Source: JBHHUI01 sp965248775 (lineage in GTDB: Bacteria; Chloroflexota; Anaerolineae; Anaerolineales; JBHHUI01). From it: 64,000 nt of DNA. The DNA is taken from the NCBI GenBank assembly GCA_965248775.1, contig OZ252150.1, positions 3,720,001 through 3,784,000 of the forward strand, in the 5' to 3' direction. Numbering within the stretch: position 1 is the first letter of the stretch; the number at the start of each line of letters is the position of its first letter. Positions 34,981 to 44,048 of this stretch are shown piece by piece. The translations under genes were made by a program, and so were the position numbers. The notes under the pieces are model-generated. The model was not told the origin of the DNA. It saw only the letters and a list, made by a program, of their open reading frames with translations, and did not search any database.

Positions 34981-35721
34981 CTATCGGTGCATCACTTTGT
35001 CAAAACGATTCAACAAAACAAACAGGAGCAATGCCTGATAAACGAGGCCGATCGCGACAAAGACCCATACGCCCGGCGCACCCGCATCAAGCAGCCAGTA
35101 CACTTTAGCGGCCCAGTATGTGGGAAACAGCCCGAACAGGATCTGCCAGTTCGATTGAATAAAGAAAGCGATCACCGGCCCGAGCATGACCCCGCCAATT
35201 CCTTTCATCAATGCAAAGCCCTGCACTTTGTTCTGCGCGACAGCAGCCATAAGCAGCGCCATGAATGGTGCGATGGGTGCTGCCACCAAGGAGATGAGTA
35301 GCAGCTGCGCCCATTGAATTGTGACCAACCCGGCCATGGGGAACGCGACCATCGTCATGACCACACTGAGCAGAAACGGGACCACTACGCGGTAGGCAAT
35401 ATAGTTGTTCAACTTTAGCGGTGTGACTTGCAGCGCGTACAGCGTCTGGTCATCGCGCTCATCCAACAAGAGGAAGCCGATCACCCACCCATATGCCATT
35501 GGTGTGAACATGATGAAGAAGTAGCTCATGATCACCGGATAATACGGCGTCAGATCGAACCCGAGTTGATTCTGCAAGGCCGTGGTGATAAACGGAACCA
35601 ACCAGCGGACGATCAGAGCGGTCATAATCGGCATAAAGATCATCCAGCCCAGGAGCGAATCGCGCCGGACGCTTTTGATGTCGATGGGTCCCAATGCTCG
35701 TATTGTTCGGATAGCATTCAT
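34981..35721 (-). CDS. ABC-2 type permease subunit (paralog 1)
   Basis: This 246-residue protein has six transmembrane helices. It opens with ALGPIDIKSVRRDSLLGWMI and contains IGFLLLDERDDQTLYALQVT and VAQNKVQGFALMKGIGG, the conserved features of its paralog at 35836. The two are about half identical by eye, so they arose by tandem duplication and probably form a permease heterodimer. Together with the permease at 36631, the ATPase at 37341 and the TetR gene they form one leftward operon. Confidence 0.82.
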   Translation of the reverse strand: MNAIRTIRALGPIDIKSVRRDSLLGWMIFMPIMTALIVRWLVPFITTALQNQLGFDLTPYYPVIMSYFFIMFTPMAYGWVIGFLLLDERDDQTLYALQVTPLKLNNYIAYRVVVPFLLSVVMTMVAFPMAGLVTIQWAQLLLISLVAAPIAPFMALLMAAVAQNKVQGFALMKGIGGVMLGPVIAFFIQSNWQILFGLFPTYWAAKVYWLLDAGAPGVWVFVAIGLVYQALLLFVLLNRFDKVMHR

Positions 35722-35755
35722 AGTTTTCTCTTTCTTTCACTACTACGATTTCTTA

Positions 35756-35816
35756 GATGCCTGGTACTTTCGATTTAGACAGGCGAACCAGCATGAATGT
35801 CGAAGTGCCAGGCATC
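35756..35816. repeat. Inverted repeat with GATGCCTGG arms
   Basis: GATGCCTGGTACTTTCGA (35756-35773) pairs with TCGAAGTGCCAGGCATC (35800-35816), almost complementary over 17 bp with a 26-bp loop. It fills most of the gap between the two paralogous permease genes. It may be a dispersed palindromic (REP-like) element or a processing site within the operon mRNA. Confidence 0.7.
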
Positions 35817-35835
35817 TCGGGTAGGGAGTTTGTCT

Positions 35836-36591
35836 TCAACGATACATCACGCGATTGAAGCGCCGCACGAGCAATGCCAAGAGCAGCGCCTGCACGCCGA
35901 CCCCCCCGAGCACATACCAACTCACTTCGGTCACACTGTGTGCGCCTGCGGATAGCAGCCAGAATACTTTTGCAGCCCAATAGGTGGGGATCAGGCCGAA
36001 GACGACCTGCCAGCCCGAATGGATAAAAAAGGCTGCTATCGGCAACATAAGCACCGTCTGAATGGCTTTCACATACGCAAAGCCTTGCACTTTGTTCTGT
36101 GCTGCGACAGACAGGAACAACGCGTAGATCGGTGCAATGGGAGCAGCAAGCAATGCAACCAGGAAGAGTTGCCCGAGTGGCAGTTGTGCAAAACCGGCGA
36201 GCGGCACGCTGACCATCGTCATCACGATACTCAGCAGCATCGGTATCTCAGTCCGATAAACGACATAGTTAACCAACCCAATCGGTGTAACCTGTAAGGC
36301 ACTGAGCGTATGGTCATCGCGCTCATCCAGCAACAGAAAACCGATTACAACACCAAACATCAACGGATTTAACATTACAAAGAAACTGCTCATGATGAGT
36401 GTGTAATACGTCGTCAGATTGAATGACTCCGCGAATACCCCTGTCAACATCGGCACCAACCAACGCACGAGCAATGCTATCAAGATTGGGAAGAAGATCA
36501 TCCAGCGCAGCAGGGTATCACGCCGCACGCTCTTCGCATCGATAGGCCCAAGCACCTGGAAAGCTTTTATTGCATTCATCATTTTGGTCAT
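35836..36591 (-). CDS. ABC-2 type permease subunit (paralog 2)
   Basis: This 251-residue paralog of the preceding permease has VLGPIDAKSVRRDTLLRWMI, IGFLLLDERDDHTLSALQVT and VAAQNKVQGFAYVKAIQT. It has six transmembrane helices with a conserved PTYWAAKVFWLLSAGA loop near the end. The ATG at 36579, four codons in, matches the paralog's start and may be the real one. It lies 39 bp after the permease at 36631. Confidence 0.82.
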   Translation of the reverse strand: MTKMMNAIKAFQVLGPIDAKSVRRDTLLRWMIFFPILIALLVRWLVPMLTGVFAESFNLTTYYTLIMSSFFVMLNPLMFGVVIGFLLLDERDDHTLSALQVTPIGLVNYVVYRTEIPMLLSIVMTMVSVPLAGFAQLPLGQLFLVALLAAPIAPIYALFLSVAAQNKVQGFAYVKAIQTVLMLPIAAFFIHSGWQVVFGLIPTYWAAKVFWLLSAGAHSVTEVSWYVLGGVGVQALLLALLVRRFNRVMYR

Positions 36592-36630
36592 TCAGAAACT
36601 ACAGGCCTTGCCATGTAGTTTTCAGCATGC

Positions 36631-37344
36631 CTACTTTACCCCTTCGCGCCGGATAATGAAGCGCTGAAACGCGCGTCGTGCCAACGGATACAAGACTGCA
36701 ATCCAGATGCCCGGATAGATTACGCCATATACCAACTGCCAGGCCGGTATGGGTGCAAAGGCCGCCCGCATGAGCAGCAACGGCCCCAGCAACGGATGCA
36801 GATAAAACAAGGGACTCTGCACCAGATCAAAGTAAGGCAGGAACGGAATCGTAAACAGCATCGACGGCAACACAGACGGGAACAGAAATTCGTTTATCGA
36901 GTCGAATCGAGCAACGAAGATGAAGCCCACAAGAGCATAAAACACTGCTGTAATCAATAGCCCGATCAGTAACGGCAGCGGGTTGAAGCCTATCCGATGG
37001 AGCAGCACAGTTGCGATTACTATCACAAGGCTTTCAACCACACTCAGTAAACTCAAGGTGCCGAGTTTTGCAGTTAAGTATTCGGTCGCGCGCAACGGCG
37101 TGACGACAAGAAACTCAAGTGAGCCTTCGCCTTTCTCCAACAGCACCAATCCGGCTATGAAGTAGAACGTGTTGACGACCAGGTTTTCGAGCAGGATCGC
37201 CGGCAATAACAACCCGAAATCCGCGCCGGGCAATTGCGAAACAATGATGATCAGAATCGCAGCGACGAGCGCAGCTGCATAATAAAAACCCTGCCGCACC
37301 TGCAACTGGACATCCCAGCGCATGGCAGCGACGAGTCGTTTCAT
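36631..37344 (-). CDS. ABC-2 type permease subunit
   Basis: This 237-residue permease has six helices and the ABC-2 hallmark GLVLLEKGEGSLEFLVVTPL in the first loop region. It begins MKRLVAAMRWDVQLQVRQGF. Its start overlaps the stop of the ATPase gene by 4 bases (ATGA type), so ATPase and permease are translationally coupled. It is unlike the two tandem paralogs in sequence, so the transporter may use alternative or multiple permeases. Confidence 0.85.
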   Translation of the reverse strand: MKRLVAAMRWDVQLQVRQGFYYAAALVAAILIIIVSQLPGADFGLLLPAILLENLVVNTFYFIAGLVLLEKGEGSLEFLVVTPLRATEYLTAKLGTLSLLSVVESLVIVIATVLLHRIGFNPLPLLIGLLITAVFYALVGFIFVARFDSINEFLFPSVLPSMLFTIPFLPYFDLVQSPLFYLHPLLGPLLLMRAAFAPIPAWQLVYGVIYPGIWIAVLYPLARRAFQRFIIRREGVK

Positions 37345-38195
37345 GTCAGACTCCTTCCTGTGACCTCAATAAAGATATCCTCGAGTGTGGCTTCGAGGGA
37401 ATGGATCGTCTGGACTTCGTGCTTGATCAACAGATTTGAAAACTCGTTGTTCTTGCCAAGACCTTTGAGCGGGAATTCATTGCTCGCGGTGGACCCGTTC
37501 TGCTGGTACTCCACCCGCACGCGCTCCTCACCATAACGTAATTTCAGTTCGCGGGGCGACTCTACTAGGCTGATCTTTCCATCGACAATGAATGCCACCC
37601 TGTCGCAGAGTTGATCGGCCACACTCATATCGTGCGTGGTAAGAAAGACCGTGCGTCCGGCTTCCTTTTGCGCCCGGATCAGATTTTTGATCTTGCGGGC
37701 ATTGACCGGATCGAGGCCCGCGGTAGGTTCGTCCATAAAAAGTAGTTCAGGGCTGTGCAGCATAGACCGCGCGACGTTCAACCGGTTCTTCATACCTTTT
37801 GAGTATTGCGATACGCGCATATCCCCGTCTTCACTCAACCCGACCATATCGAGCAAAGCAGCCGGTTCTTCTGTCGTACCACTGTAAAGTGCACGGAAGT
37901 ATGTCAGATTTTCGATGCCTGTCAGCTTGAGATAGTGGTTCGGAACCTCGAAGGAAACGCCGATGCGTTCATATAAATCCGAGTCCCATGAGCGCAGATC
38001 GCGCCCGAGTACAGATATCTCACCCTGGAAGTCATCCAGCAGTCCGATAAGTATTTTCTGGGTCGTAGATTTCCCGGCACCACTCGGCCCGAGAAATCCA
38101 AAGATCTCGCCCGGCTCAATCTTGAAATCAATCTCCCGTACAGCGGGTTCGTCCGCGCCGCTGTAGGTGAATTCCAAATTTTGTACATTAATCAT
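37341..38195 (-). CDS. ABC transporter ATP-binding subunit
   Basis: This 284-residue ATPase has Walker A GFLGPSGAGKSTTQKIL, signature VSQYSKGMKNRLNVARSML (YSKGM in place of LSGGQ, common in ABC-2 ATPases), Walker B LLFMDEPTAGLD and switch His in LTTHDMSVADQL. About 60 C-terminal residues form an extra domain, as in drug or lipid ABC-2 exporters. It is the first transporter gene after the TetR regulator and is coupled to the permease at 36631. Confidence 0.93.
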   Translation of the reverse strand: MINVQNLEFTYSGADEPAVREIDFKIEPGEIFGFLGPSGAGKSTTQKILIGLLDDFQGEISVLGRDLRSWDSDLYERIGVSFEVPNHYLKLTGIENLTYFRALYSGTTEEPAALLDMVGLSEDGDMRVSQYSKGMKNRLNVARSMLHSPELLFMDEPTAGLDPVNARKIKNLIRAQKEAGRTVFLTTHDMSVADQLCDRVAFIVDGKISLVESPRELKLRYGEERVRVEYQQNGSTASNEFPLKGLGKNNEFSNLLIKHEVQTIHSLEATLEDIFIEVTGRSLT

Positions 38196-38223
38196 GCTTT
38201 ACTCCTCGTAAAGAAAACCTCGC

Positions 38224-38886
38224 CTACGCTTTATCGCGTAACCCGAGGCCACGCTCCAAAATTTCAATGACGCCGTTGAAAATTTTCTCTATTTCCGGCG
38301 TTGCGAACGCTTCCAAACCATCGCTCTCTAGCTGTGTCGGTTCAATATTGAGCCGCTTGAACAGATATCCACCCAATTCTGTGAACACTGCCGTGAAGAC
38401 AAACGCCGCCAGGTCTGCATCAACTTCGGGATCAACATTGCCCTGCTCAATCCCCTGTCGGACTAGGTCACCAAAAAACTGTGTGGAGAGTGCGTTTGCT
38501 GTTTCAATCACGTCGTCTGCCACAGGTGTATCGCCAAAGAAAGCGCGGTAGCCGATTTTGCTCAGCCCTGGATTGGAGAGTTCGAAGTGGACGCCCATTT
38601 GCAACAACCAGCGCAGAAAAGCAAAGACATCCATCTGTGGGTCAGGCGGCTTGGCACCTTGCAGAAAACGTGCTTTCTCCTGCGCAGCCAGTTCGAACAA
38701 ATAAATATAGAGATCGCGTTTATCATCGAAATATTGATAAAAGCTGCCCTTGGCAATGCTCGCCCGGGAAACTATGTTGGATACAGATGCGTTTAGATAA
38801 TCGTTTTCAGCAAACTCCTCGATAGCAATGTCAACAATCTTTTGGCGTTTTTCTTCTGGGAGGTTAAAAAACGTCTCTTTCGGCAT
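38224..38886 (-). CDS. TetR/AcrR-family transcriptional regulator
   Basis: This ~220-residue TetR-family protein has the N-terminal helix-turn-helix IVDIAIEEFAENDYLNASVS followed by IVSRASIAKGSFYQYFDDKR, and an all-helical ligand-binding domain. The start at 38886 (MPKETFFN) is preferred over the open frame's 38904 because the operator begins at 38904. It is the first gene of the leftward ABC-2 operon and probably represses it until a substrate binds. Confidence 0.9.
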   Translation of the reverse strand: MPKETFFNLPEEKRQKIVDIAIEEFAENDYLNASVSNIVSRASIAKGSFYQYFDDKRDLYIYLFELAAQEKARFLQGAKPPDPQMDVFAFLRWLLQMGVHFELSNPGLSKIGYRAFFGDTPVADDVIETANALSTQFFGDLVRQGIEQGNVDPEVDADLAAFVFTAVFTELGGYLFKRLNIEPTQLESDGLEAFATPEIEKIFNGVIEILERGLGLRDKA

Positions 38887-38903
38887 GACATCTCCAAAAG
38901 ACA

Positions 38904-38943
38904 TGACCGCTCGGTCACGTGACTACCCAGTCATATGACTGGG
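38904..38943. promoter_or_regulatory. Two palindromic TetR operators
   Basis: TGACCG-CT-CGGTCA (38904-38917) is a perfect 6-2-6 dyad. CCCAGTCATATGACTGGG (38926-38943) is a perfect 18-bp palindrome, and its flanks extend the symmetry loosely with GTGAC and GTCAC. Both lie just upstream of the tetR start and share TGAC/GTCA half-sites, fitting autoregulation of the ABC-2 operon. Confidence 0.8.
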
Positions 38944-38989
38944 CGGTCACATCTTACTCGAAATTTATTCGTGTGTCAATCAGAATCCA

Positions 38990-39021
38990 AAAGGCCGATC
39001 AGATTGTTCCGGTCGGCCTTT
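38990..39021 (-). terminator. Terminator hairpin
   Basis: AAAGGCCGA (38990-38998) pairs with TCGGCCTTT (39013-39021), flanked by short A and T runs. On the minus strand it lies just downstream of the hypothetical gene ending at 39054, so it probably terminates that transcript before the TetR operators. Confidence 0.7.
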
Positions 39022-39053
39022 ATTATTGAGGAGTGAGAATTTACTACCAGGGA

Positions 39054-39563
39054 CTACGCCGTCTGCTCATGCGCACCTTCGACTTCATCAAGCGAAACGT
39101 ATAGCCAACCACTCTCTTCGTTGTAAACCAATCCCATGCCGTTCGATTTTCCATCTTCGTTCAGGCGGTGATAGACGCCCGTGTGAGTTTCGCAGACACG
39201 GCCATTGAAGGTGCCCGCCTGCCCGACCACTACCAGCTTGCAATGCGGAAATGCTTCGAAACTAGCTGGTTGTACGCTTTCGGTGGTGTTTATCAGGTTG
39301 ATCGTTCGAAATTCAATGGTCAGCCATTCCGGTGAGCCAATGACCAGGGCAACGCCTCCGTCGGCCATCAGCACCGGGTTGTCCTCTGTTGCGCCGGGCG
39401 CCGGCACCTGCCCGGGCACTACCTGCGACTGTTCTGTCTGACGCTGTGGACGAGGTAATTCACCCAGAGGCTCACCAGTCACCTGAACATACAGCATCAC
39501 AGAGTGGCGTGAGCACTCCACGCTGTGAAACCAACTGTACCAACTGCGAGCATGCCGACCCAT
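39054..39563 (-). CDS. Hypothetical protein
   Basis: This open frame of 169 residues has no recognised family. It has a Gln/Pro-rich linker (PRPQRQTEQSQVVPGQ), a beta-rich part (GGVALVIGSPEWLTIEFRTI) and an acidic tail (GWLYVSLDEVEGAH). The first ~20 residues look atypical (several Ser, His, Trp), so the true start may be the ATG at 39500. A terminator follows the stop, and its minus-strand neighbour is the TetR operon, which supports it being a real gene. No signal peptide or membrane helix is visible. Confidence 0.45.
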   Translation of the reverse strand: MGRHARSWYSWFHSVECSRHSVMLYVQVTGEPLGELPRPQRQTEQSQVVPGQVPAPGATEDNPVLMADGGVALVIGSPEWLTIEFRTINLINTTESVQPASFEAFPHCKLVVVGQAGTFNGRVCETHTGVYHRLNEDGKSNGMGLVYNEESGWLYVSLDEVEGAHEQTA

Positions 39564-39743
39564 CTTCGCGGTGTTCTTGTTCTCTGATCCATCTGTCTAT
39601 CTCCTATCCCCCAACAATTTCGTGATATAGACTTACTTTATCAAGTCATCATTCCGGCAATGTAGCGAAGATCGTTCCAGAAAGCATTCCAGGACAGGAA
39701 GATTCGCGGGATTCCTTGATTCCGGGTATACCATTGGGAGAGC

Positions 39744-40868
39744 ATGACCTACTTGAGAATACGGGTACTGGGATCCCCACAGATTGAAATCGCCGGCGCC
39801 GGCGATGAATTCGAACGACGCAAGGCCGTGGCTTTGCTTGTCTACCTTGTCGTCAGCGCTGCGCAGCATGGCCGTGATTCGCTGGCTGCGTTGCTATGGC
39901 CGGAATTTGATCACGAGTGCGCCCGCAATGGTTTGCGCCGCACGCTGTCTGTGATCAACAAAGCCTCGGATGTTTCCGTACTCGCGACTGACCGTGAGAC
40001 TGTACGTATCGCTCCCGAAGTTGATTCCTGGCTCGATGCGCAAGAATTCCAACAAAATCTGGCCGCCTTCAGACAGCACGATCACAGCAATGACAAGCTT
40101 TGTGACGATTGTGTTATAGAACTGACTCAGGCTGTTGCGCTCTATCTTGGTGACTTTCTGGCCGGCTTTTCGCTCCGCGACAGCCCCGCATACGACGAGT
40201 GGCAATTCTTCCAGGCCGAAAGCCTGCGTCGTGAGCAAGCCATTACCCTCGAAAAACTTACACGCCATTTCAGTGCAATGGAGACTTATGAGCAGGCAAT
40301 TCAATATGCGCGCAGCTGGCTGGCGCTTGACGGGCTGAATGAAGCGGCCCACCGTCAGTTAATACGTCTGTATGCCTGGTCGAACCAACGCACGGCAGCA
40401 TTGCGTCAGTATGAAGAATGCTCGCGGTTACTGGAGCAGGAGCTGGGCACGACACCACAGACAGAGACCGAACAGCTTTATGAAAGTATCAACCGCAAGG
40501 CAGCATTACGGCAGACTTTTGTGCGCGTTTTGAGTGGTCCGGGAGCAACGCCCGGGCGGCGCTTTTCACTCAGTGCCTCTACCACAATCGGATTCAGTCA
40601 TGGGAGCGATATCTTCCCGAACGATGATTTCGTCAGCAACACCCACGCCCGCATCGTGCGCACAAGCGGCCAATACGCACTCCACGATCTTGAGAGTACG
40701 AACGGAACACAAGTAAACAAACAGAAGCTCAGCTCAAATATCGCGCATCGTTTAACACGGGGCGATGTAATTCAAATCGGCGACACGAAGCTTGTTTTCG
40801 AGTATTTAGAGCAGCAAACAGAACTAGAACCCGTATCCAGAAGCACGATACGCAAAATCGAAAATTAA
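39744..40868 (+). CDS. SARP-family regulator with C-terminal FHA domain
   Basis: This 374-residue protein has an OmpR/SARP-type winged helix (RIRVLGSPQIEIAG, KAVALLVYLVVS, LAALLWPEFD), then a bacterial transcriptional-activation (BTAD) helical repeat domain (residues ~95-240, LYAWSNQRTAALRQYEECSR), then a forkhead-associated domain (VSNTHARIVRTSGQYALHDL, ESTNGTQVN) that binds phosphothreonine. Serine/threonine-kinase signalling therefore probably controls it, although no kinase is in the window. GGGAGAG precedes the ATG. Confidence 0.88.
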   Translation: MTYLRIRVLGSPQIEIAGAGDEFERRKAVALLVYLVVSAAQHGRDSLAALLWPEFDHECARNGLRRTLSVINKASDVSVLATDRETVRIAPEVDSWLDAQEFQQNLAAFRQHDHSNDKLCDDCVIELTQAVALYLGDFLAGFSLRDSPAYDEWQFFQAESLRREQAITLEKLTRHFSAMETYEQAIQYARSWLALDGLNEAAHRQLIRLYAWSNQRTAALRQYEECSRLLEQELGTTPQTETEQLYESINRKAALRQTFVRVLSGPGATPGRRFSLSASTTIGFSHGSDIFPNDDFVSNTHARIVRTSGQYALHDLESTNGTQVNKQKLSSNIAHRLTRGDVIQIGDTKLVFEYLEQQTELEPVSRSTIRKIEN

Positions 40869-40914
40869 TCTACTACGCTTTGTGGATGAATAAAACGACG
40901 GAGAAGCAGAGGCC

Positions 40915-41235
40915 ATGCCGGAACCATTTGAGTTCATCTACAAGATTCAACCCACGCGTCCGGAGATGCTTTCCGAAGGTTCAACACCGGAGGAAGACCG
41001 CGTGGTCTCCGAGCACTTTGCGTATCTGAAGCGTATGAACGAGCAGGGTGTGGTGTACCTGGCCGGGCGCACGCTCACCACCGATTACAGCAGCTTCGGC
41101 ATCGTGATTCTGCGGGTCGAGTCCGAAGAGGCCGCACACGAATTCATGCGCAACGACCCGGCGGTGAAGAATAAAGTCATGCGTGCAGAACTCTACCCTT
41201 ATCGTATTGCGCTGGAACCGCATACATCCGAGTAG
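40915..41235 (+). CDS. YCII-domain protein
   Basis: This 106-residue YciI-like dimeric alpha-beta barrel protein has EHFAYLKRMNEQGVVYLAGR with the conserved His and the following IVILRVESEEAAHEFMRNDP and KNKVMRAELYPYRI. The family includes small dehydrochlorinase-like and muconolactone isomerase-like proteins, mostly of unknown function. It starts at the ATG at 40915 after a GAGAAGCAGAGG region, 47 bp downstream of the SARP gene. Confidence 0.85.
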   Translation: MPEPFEFIYKIQPTRPEMLSEGSTPEEDRVVSEHFAYLKRMNEQGVVYLAGRTLTTDYSSFGIVILRVESEEAAHEFMRNDPAVKNKVMRAELYPYRIALEPHTSE

Positions 41236-41496
41236 GAACTCCGCCACTCAGGCACGAGATTACAAAGAACCCTTCGCATCAGCGTATCTGTGTAGTTAAC
41301 CGCGCTGTCTTGGAATACCCAGCAGCAATGCCAGCGGCCCCAACAACAGCAGCCACAGCATTGGCCCCAAGCCAAAGCGCTGTGCAATAAATCCCAACAT
41401 TGCGGGCACCAGTGTCCAGACCGAACCAAATAGCGAGTTAACGGCTGCCGCTGTGCCGGATTTCCCCGGCATGGCGCTGTATAGATGCGCTGCTAG

Positions 41497-43082
41497 CAGT
41501 TTGTCGGAGAGCAACCTGAGATAGCGAAATCGGTGATAATCTACGGGCATGGCTAGAAAATTCAAGAAACCCAATTACGAAGTGATGCTCAAACAGACAA
41601 TCAGTCTGGAAGAAGCCCTGCCATCCAATCATTTGGCACGATTTGTGGTGGATGTTATCGCCCAGTTGGATTTGGGTATGATCTATGCACAATATGCACC
41701 GACGGGTGGTCAACCTATTGCGCCAGAGATCCTGTTGGGATTGCTCTTCTATGGTTATGCCAACGGGGTGTTCAGTTCTCGTAAGATTGAGAAAGCCACC
41801 TATGAGAGTATCCCATTCCGCTATATTGCCAGTGGGCTGCATCCTGACCACGACACAATTGCCAACTTTCGCAAAACCTTTCTGGCTGCGATCCAAGAGT
41901 TATTTGTGCAGATCTTGCTCCTGGCCCAAGTTGCTGAGGTGCTGAAGTTGGGTAATATCAGTCTGGATGGTAGCAAGGTGCATGCTGATGCATCCAAGAG
42001 CAAAGCGGTCAGTTACAAGCGTCTGATAAAACTAGAGACCCAACTGCGCCAGGAAGTGAACAAACTCTTCGAACTCGGTGAGCAAGCTGATCAGGGTGAT
42101 CTCCAGTTGCCGGAAGGGCTCGTCATTGAAGACGAAATTGCCATTCGCAAGAAACGTCTGGCAAATCTGGCAGAAGCCAAAGCCGTCTTAGAAGCCCGTG
42201 CGCAGGAACGATATGCAGCCGAGAGGGCTGAATACGAAGCCAAACAGCGTGAGCGGGAAGAAAAGTCTCGCAAAACTGGGCATAAACCCCGAGGTCGCAA
42301 ACCGAAACCACCGCAGCCGGGACCACGGGACAAAGATCAGTACAACTTCACTGATCCGGACTCTCGCATCATGAAAAACAGCACCAATAATGGCTTCGAC
42401 CAGCATTACAACGTTCAAGTTGCTGTGGAGCAGGAGAGCCTCTTGATTGTGGCGCCTTCACTTTCGAACCATCCGAATGACAAAAAAGAAGCTGAGCCAA
42501 CCCTGGATGCCATCTCTCCAAAAGTAGGCAAACCAAAGGCTGCCGCTTTGGATTATGGATATTTCAGCAAAGCGAACATCGCAGCACTTGAGAAGCTTGG
42601 CATTGATCCTTACATTGCTACCGGTCGCGAACCTCACCACAAAAGCTGGCGTACCTTCTTTGAACAAATGCCTGCTCCGCCACCGGAAGATGCCAGTCCG
42701 AAAGTCAAGATGGCTTACAAACTACAAACCGAAATCGGCAAAGCCAGCTACCGTTTACGCAAATGCACAGTGGAACCCGTCATTGGTATCATCAAGGAAG
42801 TCCTGGGCTTCCGCCAGTTTTCTCTGCGCGGCCTGCTGGCAGCAGCCGGGGAATGGTGTCTGGTCTGCCTAGCGTTCAACCTCAAACGCATGCACACCCT
42901 CTACCAAGCAAAGGGTGTGCTTTAGCCGGGGCTGCTTTGGCGCGCCTGCTACTCGCTGAGAGAAGGTGGTTTGCCCTCCATGAAATGCACACTGTTTTAC
43001 GCTTGTTTTGTCGCAATCAACTGCTCATTTTGCCCTGTAGGGCTATTCATGTTGTAAAAGTACTTGTCTCTCCGACAAACTG
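41497..43082 (+). mobile_element. IS1182-family insertion sequence (1586 bp)
   Basis: Terminal inverted repeats begin CAGTTTGTCGGAGAG at 41497, with the matching complement ending at 43082. A 4-bp palindromic target CTAG is present on both sides (41493-41496 and 43083-43086), as expected for IS1182-type elements. The single transposase gene is intact and the element lies within an MFS gene. Confidence 0.92.
41549..42925 (+). CDS. IS1182-family transposase
   Basis: This 458-residue DDE transposase has the N-terminal domain (QTISLEEALPSNHLARFVVD, ILLGLLFYGYANGVFSSRKI), the catalytic Asp in NISLDGSKVHADASKSK, a long Lys/Arg/Glu-rich coiled-coil insertion, KNSTNNGFDQHYNVQVAVEQ, the second Asp in AALDYGYFSKANI and the Glu in CTVEPVIGIIKEVLGFRQF. 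The frame is intact, so the element may be mobile. Confidence 0.92.
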   Translation: MARKFKKPNYEVMLKQTISLEEALPSNHLARFVVDVIAQLDLGMIYAQYAPTGGQPIAPEILLGLLFYGYANGVFSSRKIEKATYESIPFRYIASGLHPDHDTIANFRKTFLAAIQELFVQILLLAQVAEVLKLGNISLDGSKVHADASKSKAVSYKRLIKLETQLRQEVNKLFELGEQADQGDLQLPEGLVIEDEIAIRKKRLANLAEAKAVLEARAQERYAAERAEYEAKQREREEKSRKTGHKPRGRKPKPPQPGPRDKDQYNFTDPDSRIMKNSTNNGFDQHYNVQVAVEQESLLIVAPSLSNHPNDKKEAEPTLDAISPKVGKPKAAALDYGYFSKANIAALEKLGIDPYIATGREPHHKSWRTFFEQMPAPPPEDASPKVKMAYKLQTEIGKASYRLRKCTVEPVIGIIKEVLGFRQFSLRGLLAAAGEWCLVCLAFNLKRMHTLYQAKGVL

Positions 43083-44048
43083 CTAGGATCGCATACCAAC
43101 CGGCATTGAAAAGGCCCAGCAGCGCGAGCAACACAAGCTTGATGGCAACGCCCGGCAGGCTGAGAAAAGCGGTAAACAATACAAACATCACAGCCGCGCT
43201 ATAGCGCAAATAAACTAGCCCACGCACGCGCTCCAGCAATGGCACGAGCAACGCATCCCCCAGAAGTCCGGCGCCACTCCAGATAGCCACGGCAATTCCG
43301 GCGAGCGCGGGTGAGACTCCAATAACATCGACCATATAGAGCGCCAGAAAACCAAGTAGAACATCGAGCATAAAATCCGAAAATTCGAGCAGCACCAACC
43401 AGCGCAATACGGTGCGATTGCGTAATGCCTGCCAGGCAGCGGACAACCCTTCTCGAAACTGCAATCCGTCCAATTGCGATGTCGTCTGTGTTTGGAAAGG
43501 TATGCGCAGCATGATCAGGACCAAGCCAAGCGCAATTATCCCGAAGGCTACATAGAGAACTCGCCATCCGAAACCGAGCGCCGTTACTGCACCGAGTGCC
43601 AGCGGTCCGGCGACGAGGCCCAAAGAACCGGCAAGCGTCCAGCGCGCCATCAGTTGCTCATGCCGCTTGGGAGCCGTATCCATAAGCGTCGCCTCGGATA
43701 AGCCGACGAATGCACCAGAGGCAGGGGCAAAGACGACAAAGGCAAGCAACAGCCAACTGAAGCCACCAGCTGCTGATGCGAGAAAGGCGGCTGCTGCGAA
43801 GACAACGCCTCCGCCCACAATCAGTATCCGTCGCTTCCACACATCACCCAGGATGAAAAGCGGTGGCTCAATAAACGTGGAGAGGAAGCCCGGCACGCTG
43901 AGCAGCAGTCCGATCTGGACGTAGGTCAATCCGAGATCGTCACGGATGAGCGGCCAGGCTGCTTCACGCGCGCCGAAGACAAGCTCGTCCAGAAATTCGA
44001 TTGCAAGCAGGGTGATGGCGAAGAATGGCAAACGCCTCCGCCGAGGCT

